NCBI GenBank assembly: GCA_030433195.1
Contig: JAUIME010000180.1
Span: forward strand, 1-8,834
Direction of reading: 5' to 3'
Source: a bacterium
GTDB lineage: Bacteria; Planctomycetota; JACOTG01; JAUIME01
Length of the DNA: 8,834 nucleotides
Shown here in pieces: positions 1 through 6,453 of the stretch. The position numbers and the translations under genes are program-made. The notes under the pieces are model-generated. The model was given only the letters and a program-made list of their open reading frames with translations. It made no database searches and had not been told where the DNA came from. How positions within the stretch are numbered: the first letter of the stretch is position 1; each line of letters opens with the position of its first letter.

Positions 1-1
1 C

Positions 2-1636
2 AACGCGACACCGCCGGACATCGAGACGTTCCGCGATTGGAACCTCTGTTCGGAAATCCTCGACGCGATCGAAGCGCTCGACATCGTCAAGCCCACGCCG
101 ATCCAAGCGCTCGCGATCGGCCCCGTTCTCGAGGGCCGGGACGTCATCGCGAAAGCCGAAACGGGAACGGGCAAGACGCTCGCGTTCGGCGCGCCGATGA
201 TGTCGCAGATCAACCCCCGTCGCGCCAGCGTGCTCGGCCTCGTGCTGAGCCCCACTCGCGAGCTCGCCGACCAAGTCTTCAAGGTTCTCGAGACGATCGG
301 CAAGGGGCGCGGCATCAAGGTCGCGTTCGTGGTCGGCGGCGAGCCGCAGCAGCCCCAGATCGAAGCGCTCAAGAACGGAGCGCAGGTCGTCGTCGGTACG
401 CCGGGCCGCGTGCTCGATTTGCTCGGCCAGCGTTTCTTGTCGTTCCCGTGGACGGAATTCGCGGTGCTCGACGAGGCCGACAAGATGCTCGAGATCGGCT
501 TCCTCGACGACATCGAACAAATCCTCAAGGCGGTCGCGCCCGAAGCGCAGAAGCTGCTCTTCTCGGCCACGTTCCCGCCGGATCTGCTGCACCTCGCGCG
601 TCAGTACACGAAGGATCCCGTCGAGGTCGCGACGGCGTCGGGGCTCACCACGGTCGACACGATCGCCCAGTCGTTCATGCGGGTCGACGAGGATCGCGCG
701 TTCCGCGACCTGTCGAAGATCATCGAGATGAGCGCGGACGACGACACCTTCATGGTGTTCTGTCACCGACGCACCGACGTGAGTCGGTTGATGCGTCGCA
801 TGGAGCGCAAGCGGTACTCGGTGAAGGCGCTGCACGGCGGTTACGAGCAAGACGCGCGCTTCACCGTGATGGAGGCGTTTCGCCGCAAGGAAGTGAAGGC
901 GCTCATCGCGACCGACATCGCGTCGCGCGGGCTCGACGTGAAGCACGTGACGCACGTCGTGAACTACGGCGCGCCGCGCGATACTTCAGACTACACGCAC
1001 CGCATCGGCCGCACGGGTCGAGCGGGCCGCGAAGGTACGGCGCTCACGCTCGTGTTCCCCCAGGAGACGCGCTCGTGGAGTTCGCTGCTGCGCGGCATCA
1101 ACTGGAAGATTCGCGAGATCCACGCGCCTCGCGAGCTCTTCGAGGCTCCGCCCGCCGACGCGCCGGACGGCAACGATGTCGCCGACTCGGCCGAGGGTGC
1201 CGCGGACGAGACGCCCAAGCCGCGAGAGGGAGAGCGCGCAGGCGGCACGGGCGATGGGGGCGGCGAGGATCGACCGCGGAAGAAGCGCCGTCGTCGTTCG
1301 CGCCGGCGACGCTCCGACGGATCCGGCGGCGAGGGCCAAAGCCCCGACTCGTCGAACGGCTCGGACGCCTCGAGTGCGTCGAGCGGCGAGGCGCCCGATG
1401 CCTCGCGAACCGCCGAGGGCGGCCCGGATTCAAGTGGCGAGCCTGCGGCGCCGAAGAAGAAACGAAGGCGGCGTCGCCGACGGAAGCCCGGCGGCGACGG
1501 TTCGTCCGGATCGGATTCGGGTGCGGACTCGGGTGCGGGTGCGGACTCGGGCGGTTCGAGCGCAGGCTCGGGCGATGCAGGATCCGGCGAGCGCCGTAAC
1601 GGTGGCGCGGACGGTTCGACATCGGCGGAGTCGTGA
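2..1636 (+). CDS. DEAD-box ATP-dependent RNA helicase (5' end missing)
   Basis: Unwinds or remodels RNA using ATP, in the cytoplasm. The gene enters from the left edge; the frame is open from base 2 and 544 residues are present. All core motifs are visible, counting from the first complete codon: the Q-motif region with PTPIQ just before motif I, motif I AETGTGKT (52-59), PTRELADQ (motif Ia), TPGRVLDL (Ib), DEAD (157-160), SAT (188-190), the motif V region ATDIASRGLDV, and HRIGRTGR (333-340). Both RecA-like domains therefore seem intact, and only a short N-terminus is probably missing. From about residue 380 there is a disordered tail with two arginine/lysine clusters (424-437 and 484-495) separated by Ser/Gly/Asp-rich sequence. 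Such basic tails in RhlB/RhlE-type helicases bind RNA or degradosome partners; that role here is inference. The internal ATG at 197 lies after motif I and cannot be the true start. The exact subfamily cannot be assigned. Confidence 0.96.
   Translation, partial: NATPPDIETFRDWNLCSEILDAIEALDIVKPTPIQALAIGPVLEGRDVIAKAETGTGKTLAFGAPMMSQINPRRASVLGLVLSPTRELADQVFKVLETIGKGRGIKVAFVVGGEPQQPQIEALKNGAQVVVGTPGRVLDLLGQRFLSFPWTEFAVLDEADKMLEIGFLDDIEQILKAVAPEAQKLLFSATFPPDLLHLARQYTKDPVEVATASGLTTVDTIAQSFMRVDEDRAFRDLSKIIEMSADDDTFMVFCHRRTDVSRLMRRMERKRYSVKALHGGYEQDARFTVMEAFRRKEVKALIATDIASRGLDVKHVTHVVNYGAPRDTSDYTHRIGRTGRAGREGTALTLVFPQETRSWSSLLRGINWKIREIHAPRELFEAPPADAPDGNDVADSAEGAADETPKPREGERAGGTGDGGGEDRPRKKRRRRSRRRRSDGSGGEGQSPDSSNGSDASSASSGEAPDASRTAEGGPDSSGEPAAPKKKRRRRRRRKPGGDGSSGSDSGADSGAGADSGGSSAGSGDAGSGERRNGGADGSTSAES
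1513..1554 (+). repeat. 12-bp tandem repeat in the helicase tail
   Basis: Units close to GGACTCGGGTGC follow one another at 1513-1524, 1525-1536, a half unit at 1537-1542, and a diverged copy at 1543-1554. They encode the Asp-Ser-Gly-Ala-type low-complexity stretch of the helicase tail. A 12-bp unit keeps the frame, so copy number could vary between strains by slippage without breaking the protein. Confidence 0.7.
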
Positions 1637-1718
1637 GCGCGACGTGAGCCTTTCGTGAGATCGGCGTCGGTTTAGGACACTACCCACGCGTTCGTTTCGT
1701 TGCATTGGCCCCGGTGAT

Positions 1719-2930
1719 GTGCGATCGTTGAAGTCGCACCGCGAACGACGCCTCGCTCGGCGGCGCTCACACCCGTTGGTTCAGCTGATTGCCAACTTGC
1801 CTACGGCGAACTCGCTTGTTCGCTTCTTGCGAAATCGCTCACTGCGAAAGCACGCAACGATGACCCACGGTCGTCCTGATTTCTTTATCGTCGGCGCTCC
1901 GAAGTGCGGCACCACGTCGATGGATCGCTACCTCGCGGCGCATCCCGATGTCTTCGTCGCGCCGCAGAAGGAATCCCATCACTTCGCGACCGACTTCCTG
2001 TTGCCGTCGAGTCCTTGCCTCGATCCGACGGTTTACGCCACGCTCTTCGAAGGTTGGAGCGGCGAAGCGCGCGTCGGGGAGAGTTCGGTCTACTACCTCA
2101 TGTCGGAGACCGCGGCCGCCAACATTCACGCCGCCAGCGCGCCAACAGTCGGCAGTGGTGCGGCCCTCGCCCTGGCCGCCCTGCTCTGCGCAGCGCACCA
2201 CGCGAGCGCGCTCCTCCTGGCCGAGGTCGCCGGGGAGGTAGAGGACGCCCTTGACCGCGGGGTCGTAGATCACGCCGCCTGCCCCGACGCCAAGATCCTC
2301 GCGCACCTCCGGCATCCCGTCGATCTGCTGTACTCGCATCATCATCAGCTCGTCTACGAGGGCTTCCAAGACGTGCTCGATTTCGAGGCGGCGCTCGAGC
2401 GCGGTGACGACGGACGACTCGCCGATGCCGATGCACGCGTGCACTCGAACGTCCATCTGGCGCGCGACTACGACCGCGTCGTCGACTTCGTGCCGCAATT
2501 GACGCGCTACTTCGACACCTTCGGTCGCGACAACGTGCACGTCGTGCTGTTCGACGACTTGAAGGGCAATCCCGCCGGAACCTACGAGGACATCCTCGAG
2601 TTTCTCGGTGTCGATTCCGCGTTCCGCGTCCAGTTCGAGGTTCACAACGCGAACAAGGAAGTCCGCAGCACCCGACTTCGCGACATGCTGCGCAATCCGC
2701 CGTCTTGGCTCTCGCTGCCGACGCGCCTGCTGCTTCCCCTCGGCATGCGCAACGAGATCAAGCGCAAGGTGAAGCGGGCGAACACGAAGTACGTCGAACG
2801 ACCGCCGCTCTCCCCCGATCTCCGCACGCGACTCACCGAGCGTTTCGCTCCCCGCGTGCGCGATCTCGAACAGCTGCTCGGCCGCAACCTCTCGAGCTGG
2901 CTCCCGGCCGGCGAGAAGCAACCCTGCTGA
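1719..2930 (+). CDS. PAPS-dependent-type sulfotransferase with internal insertion
   Basis: Predicted to transfer a sulfuryl group from PAPS to a hydroxyl or amine acceptor; the acceptor cannot be read from the sequence. The 5'-phosphosulfate loop is VGAPKCGTTS (residues 58-67). The 3'-phosphate motif is LRHPVDLLYSHH (197-208), with the key Arg198 and Ser206. The VVLFDDLKGNP segment and the C-terminal LSPDLRTRL...LEQLLGRNLSSW pattern are typical of bacterial sulfotransferases. The protein has 403 residues, of which 48 (about 140-187) interrupt the family pattern between SSVYYLMSETAAANIHAA and CPDAKILAHLRHP. Removing them restores the usual spacing. The start is uncertain: GTG at 1719 adds a basic N-terminal helix of 47 residues, whereas ATG at 1860 begins just before the core. 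Neither has a strong ribosome binding site, and third-position GC looks lower in the extension. The gene follows the helicase by 82 bp and converges with the selenoprotein gene. Confidence 0.88.
   Translation: MRSLKSHRERRLARRRSHPLVQLIANLPTANSLVRFLRNRSLRKHATMTHGRPDFFIVGAPKCGTTSMDRYLAAHPDVFVAPQKESHHFATDFLLPSSPCLDPTVYATLFEGWSGEARVGESSVYYLMSETAAANIHAASAPTVGSGAALALAALLCAAHHASALLLAEVAGEVEDALDRGVVDHAACPDAKILAHLRHPVDLLYSHHHQLVYEGFQDVLDFEAALERGDDGRLADADARVHSNVHLARDYDRVVDFVPQLTRYFDTFGRDNVHVVLFDDLKGNPAGTYEDILEFLGVDSAFRVQFEVHNANKEVRSTRLRDMLRNPPSWLSLPTRLLLPLGMRNEIKRKVKRANTKYVERPPLSPDLRTRLTERFAPRVRDLEQLLGRNLSSWLPAGEKQPC
2126..2135 (+). repeat. 10-bp direct repeat, left copy (TCACGCCGCC)
   Basis: TCACGCCGCC at the left edge of the sulfotransferase insertion. 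It recurs exactly 144 bp (48 codons) downstream. It has the form of a target-site duplication or a slippage/recombination scar. Confidence 0.75.
2136..2279. other. 144-bp in-frame insertion inside the sulfotransferase gene
   Basis: This segment, including the right copy of the 10-bp repeat at 2270-2279, adds 48 residues between two parts of the gene that are contiguous in the sulfotransferase family. It encodes an Ala/Leu-rich, helix-prone stretch with a hydrophobic core (ALALAALLCAA) followed by an acidic segment (AEVAGEVEDALDRG). It contains an 8-bp inverted repeat, GTGGTGCG (2155-2162) and CGCACCAC (2194-2201), and a palindrome GAGCGCGCTC (2204-2213). No convincing terminal inverted repeats are seen, so it does not look like a standard MITE. 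The opposite strand is also open throughout. Its origin is unknown: a small mobile element, a captured coding fragment, or an old recombination product are all possible. Confidence 0.65.
2270..2279 (+). repeat. 10-bp direct repeat, right copy (TCACGCCGCC)
   Basis: Exact second copy of TCACGCCGCC. Both copies are read as a His-Ala-Ala triplet, so the protein also carries the duplication at residues 137-139 and 185-187. Confidence 0.75.
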
Positions 2931-2935
2931 GTCGC

Positions 2936-2964
2936 GCCTCGGACGACGCGGCCACCGCCGAGGC
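2936..2964. terminator. Possible bidirectional terminator hairpin
   Basis: A perfect 7-bp inverted repeat, GCCTCGG (2936-2942) and CCGAGGC (2958-2964), with a 15-nt loop fills the 33-bp gap between the convergent sulfotransferase and selenoprotein genes and touches the latter's stop codon. There is no T-tract on either strand, so termination is suggested by position and stem strength only. Confidence 0.35.
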
Positions 2965-3554
2965 TAGACGGGGGCGTCCTCGATGACGCTCGCGTAGGTG
3001 GCGAACGGCGTTCCGGCATGGTCTTTCGCGAGGCGGTCCCACGATTCGCGAAGCGCCGCCATGTCCTTGCCGCCGGCGAGGAATCCCGTGATGCCGTGCC
3101 AGTACAGCGCTTCGGGGACGACTTCCGAGTCGCCGAAATCGTCGAGGATCTCGCCGAGGAGCGCGCGCGCCGAGTCGAACTGCACGCGGTTCATTTCGTG
3201 CATCGCGCGTGAGAGCCGGAGCTGCGCGAGGAAGCTCGGCGCCGGCATCCACCCCGTGTAACGTCGCAGCTCGCGGTTCTTGCCGTCCGTGAAGATCATC
3301 GCGGGCGACCACATCACTTTCGTGCTGCCGATCGCGGCCTTGAAGTCCGGGTGCTTGTCGAACAGGTTGATCTTCAAGCACGCGAAGTGTTCCGCGAGAT
3401 ACTCTTGCACCTTGGTGTCGGGATACGTCACGGTATCCATGCGCTTGCAGCCGAGTCAGCCGGGCGCGTGGATGTAGGTGAGAACGATGGCTTCGCGCTC
3501 GAGAGCCGCGCCGTTGGCGGCGTCGAGGGAGTCGAACCACTGGATGTCGGACAT
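2964..3554 (-). CDS. Thioredoxin-fold selenoprotein (UxxC) with C-terminal helical-repeat domain
   Basis: A 196-residue protein if the in-frame TGA at complement(3456..3458) is read as selenocysteine (residue 33). The N-terminal half is a thioredoxin domain: beta strand IVLTYIHAPG, redox motif U33-L-G-C36 followed by KRM, then DTKVQEYLAEHFACLKINL, and a cis-proline segment WSPAMIFTDGKN with Pro84 followed by RYTGW. Residues from about 105 form a TPR-like helical domain (SARALLGEILDDF, EALYWHGITGFLAGG). It probably acts as a thiol/selenol oxidoreductase; its substrate is unknown. The ATG at 3554 is preceded by GGAGG at 3561-3565 with a 6-nt spacer, which strongly supports translation beginning upstream of the TGA. 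The ATG at 3440, just after the TGA, would remove the first beta strand and both redox residues. The order thioredoxin domain, UxxC, cis-Pro is intact across the TGA. No signal peptide is seen, so it is probably cytosolic. Alternatives are a nonsense mutation or a sequencing error. Confidence 0.85.
3421..3438 (-). promoter_or_regulatory. Bacterial SECIS-like hairpin
   Basis: On the mRNA, GGAUAC-CGUGAC-GUAUCC forms a perfect 6-bp stem with a 6-nt loop. It begins 17 nt after the UGA codon, placing the apical loop 23 nt downstream. The loop has G at its second position and contains GU. This fits the general description of bacterial SECIS elements: a small hairpin shortly 3' of UGA, with a guanosine near the start of the apical loop. 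In the selenoprotein reading the hairpin lies within codons for the DTVTYP segment. Confidence 0.65.
3456..3458 (-). other. Recoded UGA (selenocysteine) codon
   Basis: The TGA occupies the first position of the thioredoxin CxxC motif, where Cys-to-Sec replacement is well known. Genes ending at 1636, 2930, 4879, 4890, 6.. and 7.. positions in this window use TGA as an ordinary stop (helicase, sulfotransferase, CAP protein, beta-CASP RNase, secreted protein and receiver protein). A general UGA-to-Trp code is therefore unlikely. This gene itself ends in TAG. Confidence 0.8.
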
Positions 3555-3638
3555 CGTCGGCCTCCGGGGTGGGGGTCTGTTTCGGGATGACGGCGGGAGT
3601 ATCGCAAACGGCCCGCGGCCCCGCGAGACGGCAGGGGC

Positions 3639-3667
3639 TGGAACGAATCGCCCGGGCCGGGTACGAT
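3639..3667 (+). promoter_or_regulatory. Candidate promoter of the CAP-domain gene
   Basis: TGGAAC (3639-3644) and TACGAT (3662-3667) are separated by 17 bp in the 140-bp gap between the divergent selenoprotein and CAP genes. Transcription would begin about 20 nt before the ribosome binding site/start region. The GGAAC box also resembles the -35 of some ECF sigma promoters. Assigned by eye. Confidence 0.35.
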
Positions 3668-3682
3668 CCTGCAGTCCGTACT

Positions 3683-3697
3683 GGAGGCTGCCCCTTG
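3683..3697 (+). promoter_or_regulatory. Ribosome binding site fixing a TTG start
   Basis: GGAGG at 3683-3687 lies 7 nt before TTG at 3695. No ATG or GTG in this frame has a comparable site, and this start places a hydrophobic anchor at the very N-terminus. Confidence 0.7.
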
Positions 3698-4879
3698 AAC
3701 GTACCCGATCCACGACGCGCATCGGCCGTCGCCGTGGCGCTCGCCGCCGTGCTGTTCATCGTCTTCGTTTCGCTTCCGGCGGGGCGTAGGCCCGGAGGCC
3801 TCGTCGTGCGCGCGGGATCTGCCGACGCCGAACTCGAGCGCGCCCGCACGCGCGTCGCCGCGCCGTTCGATTTTCTCGCCGACGCCAAGGTCACGAGCCG
3901 GCTCGAGCAGCTCTTCGCGGCGCATGACACCGCGCTCGAGAGCGCCTGGGAGTGGCTCGACGATCGCGAGTCGTATCCGATTCCCGCCAAGGCGTACACG
4001 GGATGGCGACCCGGGTCCGACGTGCAACCGGGCCATGACGAGATGGAGCTGCGCGTTTCGCGGGCCGTCGCGACCAACAACGAGATCGTGTCGTTGCTCG
4101 CCAAGCGCATGAAGATGCGTCCCGATTCGGTCGGGGCGCGCCTCACGCGCAAGCCGCTGCGGCTGCCGGTCTCGAAGGTTCACGAGTACGGCATGGTCAC
4201 GTTCGCGTCGGCGCTGCCACGCATGCTCGACAAGTACGGCGAGCAGTGGATGGAGTATCGCGAGCGTCTCGGAGACACCCCGCCGCCCCAAGCCGAGGCC
4301 ACGCCGAGCGAGGACTTCCTCGCCGGGGTCGCGGCCATCTCGCGGCTCGATCTCGAAGCTCTCGACGAGGCGTTGTTCGATCTCGAGGGAACCGAACGGC
4401 GCGTGCTGTGGTATCTCGCCGCGAATCGCATCCTCGCTTGGAACGAAGAGAACCCGTGCGGTCACCAGAAGACCGAGGCCGAAGCGGTGCGGGTTCTCAA
4501 CGGCTACCGGATCGCGCTCGGGCTGCGCCCGCTCGCGCACCATCCGAAGGTCTACGAGATGGCGTCCGATTACGCCGAACAGATGAGCACGCTCGGGTTC
4601 ATGGGGCACGAGCATCCGAGCGACGAGTCACGTCGCACCCTCTCCGATCGCGCCGATCGCGTCGACTACGTGAACCAGCTCGGCGAGAACTGTTCGGGAG
4701 TGTCGGCGGGGCAGAGCAACATCTGGCGATGGCGTTCCGACGCGGGGCACCACCTCGTCATGATCCAAGACCAGGCGACCGAGATCGGCATCGGCCTGAC
4801 GTCGCGCGGTGTGCTCAACACGGGCAACGGTACCGACCGTCCGGTGACGCGGCTCATGGACGATCTGCGGCTGCGGTGA
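3695..4879 (+). CDS. Membrane-anchored CAP/SCP-domain protein
   Basis: A 394-residue protein starting at TTG. Residues about 10-29 (VAVALAAVLFIVFVSLPAG) form an uncleaved anchor or signal peptide, placing the rest outside the cytoplasmic membrane. Residues about 30-250 are mostly helical, charged and unrecognised. From about 263 to 380 there is a CAP domain (cysteine-rich secretory/antigen 5/PR-1 family): EAVRVLNGYRIALGLRPL, then MGHEHP, QLGENCSG, AGHH and ATEIGIGL. The conserved cavity residues are present: His305 or His307, Glu331, His352 or His353, and Glu363. Bacterial CAP proteins are usually extracellular and of unclear biochemical role, so no activity is assigned. The gene diverges from the selenoprotein gene and its stop lies 10 bp from the end of the convergent beta-CASP gene. 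Confidence 0.87.
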   Translation: MNVPDPRRASAVAVALAAVLFIVFVSLPAGRRPGGLVVRAGSADAELERARTRVAAPFDFLADAKVTSRLEQLFAAHDTALESAWEWLDDRESYPIPAKAYTGWRPGSDVQPGHDEMELRVSRAVATNNEIVSLLAKRMKMRPDSVGARLTRKPLRLPVSKVHEYGMVTFASALPRMLDKYGEQWMEYRERLGDTPPPQAEATPSEDFLAGVAAISRLDLEALDEALFDLEGTERRVLWYLAANRILAWNEENPCGHQKTEAEAVRVLNGYRIALGLRPLAHHPKVYEMASDYAEQMSTLGFMGHEHPSDESRRTLSDRADRVDYVNQLGENCSGVSAGQSNIWRWRSDAGHHLVMIQDQATEIGIGLTSRGVLNTGNGTDRPVTRLMDDLRLR

Positions 4880-4889
4880 GTCGGTCGTC

Positions 4890-6305
4890 TCAGCCCGGCG
4901 TCGTGCCGAGATCGATCACTTGCCCGTACTCGGGCACGACGACTTCGCTCGACGGGTGACGTTCGCGTAGCGTCTTCGCGAGCGCGAGCGCCGCATCCTC
5001 TTCGCCGTGCGTGAGGAAGATGTGCTTCGGTGGCGTCTCGAAGCGATCGACCCAGTCGAGGAGCCCTTGCCGTCCCGCGTGCGCACTCAAGCCATCGAGC
5101 CGAAATCGCTTCGCGCGAACCGGCCAGCGGCGTCCGTGGATGCGGACGTCGTCAGCGCCCTCGGCGATCTCGCGCCCGAGCGTGCCGTGCGCTTGGTAGC
5201 CGACGAACACGATGCAGTTGCGCTCGTGCGGCAGGCTGTGGATCAGGTGGTGCTTGATGCGCCCGCCCGTGCACATGCCGCTCGACGACACGATGATGCA
5301 CGCCTCGTCGATGTCGTTCAGCTCTTGCGACTCGGCGACCGAGCGCACGAGCTTCAGGTCGAGTCCTTCGATGAGCGGGTGCTTGCCCGTGAAGAGTGCC
5401 TTCGTCTCCTCGTCGAACCACGAGCGGAACTTCCGGAAGATCTCCGTGACGTTGACGGCCATCGGACTGTCGAGGAACACGGGGATCGACGGGATGCGTC
5501 CCGCGCGCACGAGCTCGCCGATGTGGAACAGGACTTCTTGCGCGCGCTCGACGGCGAACGCCGGCACGAGGACCTTGCCCTTGTTTTCGACCGCATGCTG
5601 CACCGCGGCCGCGGCGATGTCGGCGTTGCCCGAGATGTCGGGGTGATCGCGATTGCCGTACGTCGACTCGAGGACGACCGTGTCGGCCTCGGCGAACGTC
5701 GTCGGATCGTTGACGTAGGGTTTGTCGAGCTGACCGATGTCGCCCGAGAAGATCACGCGCCGCGTCGCGCCGCCCTCTTGGACGAGCAGCTCGATCATCG
5801 CCGAGCCGAGAATGTGCCCGGCTTCGTGGTAGACCGCCGCGACGCCGTCGTCGACCGGAACGGGCTCACCGTAGCGCACGGCGTGGAACAGCGACATCGT
5901 GCGATCGACGTCGCCGTTGGTGTAGAGCGGCTCGTAGGGATGCTTGCCCTTGCGCCCTTCACGCTCGTGACGCTTGCGCTTGTACTCGGCATCTTCGGCT
6001 TGGATCTTCGCCGAATCACGCAGGATCACCTCGGTGATGTCGACCGTCGGTTCGGTCGCGAAGATCGGCCCGTGGAATCCCTGCTTCACGGCGCGCGGCA
6101 GCAGTCCGGAGTGATCGAGGTGTGCGTGCGTGAGCAGGATGCCGTCGAGATCCTTCGGAGGAATCGTCGGCTCGTTCCAGTTGCGATCGCGAAAGTCGCG
6201 CTCCTGGAACATCCCGCAATCGACGAGATACCGTCGATCGCCGATCTCCACCCCGTGACGTGACCCCGTCACCTGTCGATTGGCACCCAGAAACCGAATC
6301 TTCAC
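4890..6305 (-). CDS. MBL-fold beta-CASP ribonuclease (RNA-specific metallo-hydrolase)
   Basis: A 471-residue, full-length member of the beta-CASP metallo-beta-lactamase family that includes TTHA0252-like RNases and eukaryotic CPSF73. It is predicted to cleave RNA using two zinc ions. Metal ligands are visible: HAHLDH (60-65), His164 in EAGHILGS, Asp189 in FSGDIG, and His433 in FLTHGE. The beta-CASP motifs are Glu213 in VVLESTYGNRDH (motif A), the SSGMCTGGRIKHH segment with His352/353 (motif B), and His409 in GLSAHAG (motif C). The start is GTG at 6305, with GGAGG at 6313-6317 and a 7-nt spacer; it begins with the first beta strand (KIRFLGANRQVTGS). No extra KH or signal domains are present, so a cytosolic location is expected. 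It is not co-transcribed with the helicase, although both act on RNA. Whether it acts as exo- or endonuclease cannot be read. Confidence 0.94.
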   Translation of the reverse strand: MKIRFLGANRQVTGSRHGVEIGDRRYLVDCGMFQERDFRDRNWNEPTIPPKDLDGILLTHAHLDHSGLLPRAVKQGFHGPIFATEPTVDITEVILRDSAKIQAEDAEYKRKRHEREGRKGKHPYEPLYTNGDVDRTMSLFHAVRYGEPVPVDDGVAAVYHEAGHILGSAMIELLVQEGGATRRVIFSGDIGQLDKPYVNDPTTFAEADTVVLESTYGNRDHPDISGNADIAAAAVQHAVENKGKVLVPAFAVERAQEVLFHIGELVRAGRIPSIPVFLDSPMAVNVTEIFRKFRSWFDEETKALFTGKHPLIEGLDLKLVRSVAESQELNDIDEACIIVSSSGMCTGGRIKHHLIHSLPHERNCIVFVGYQAHGTLGREIAEGADDVRIHGRRWPVRAKRFRLDGLSAHAGRQGLLDWVDRFETPPKHIFLTHGEEDAALALAKTLRERHPSSEVVVPEYGQVIDLGTTPG

Positions 6306-6371
6306 GCTCGCACCTCCGAAGGCTCTCAGAACTCGACGCGACCTCTTTCAGGCGCGCACCGATCGTGCGAA

Positions 6372-6400
6372 AGTATGGAGGATGCGCCGCGAAGTCGCAA
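6372..6400 (-). promoter_or_regulatory. Candidate sigma-70-type promoter of the beta-CASP RNase gene
   Basis: On the minus strand, TTGCGA (complement of 6395-6400) is followed after exactly 17 bp by CATACT (complement of 6372-6377). Each box matches four of six consensus bases. It would give a leader of about 60 nt before the GTG start. Confidence 0.45.
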
Positions 6401-6453
6401 GGGGCGGCATTCGATTCGCTTCCGAGTGTGAACATCGAAACGAGGAGTGTTTG

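Noticed and set aside
2126..2279. Standard MITE or IS remnant in the sulfotransferase
   Set aside because: The ends (AGCGCGCC... and ...GTCGTAGA) show no terminal inverted repeats, and no transposase fragment is visible, so only a generic insertion is claimed.
2964..3440. A separate 158-residue protein starting at ATG 3440
   Set aside because: It would lack the first beta strand and both redox residues of the thioredoxin fold and has no good ribosome binding site. The upstream frame supplies exactly the missing part across the TGA.
3456..3458. TGA read as tryptophan (altered genetic code) or simple nonsense mutation
   Set aside because: Several other genes in the window end in TGA, so a general recoding is unlikely. 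The position in UxxC plus a SECIS-like hairpin favours selenocysteine. A mutation or sequencing error is not fully excluded.
2833..4615. Long open frames on the minus strand across the selenoprotein and CAP gene region
   Set aside because: They are arginine/proline/serine-rich or lack domains, overlap well-supported genes, and are the usual antisense openness of GC-rich coding DNA.
4869..4895. Terminator between the convergent CAP and RNase genes
   Set aside because: Only short stems (GGCTG/CAGCC and TGAG/CTCA) with no T-tract are present, and they lie within coding ends.
5007..6263. A 418-residue plus-strand frame opposite the beta-CASP RNase
   Set aside because: It is the antisense reading of a gene with a complete set of catalytic motifs; its composition is D/R/V-rich without domains.
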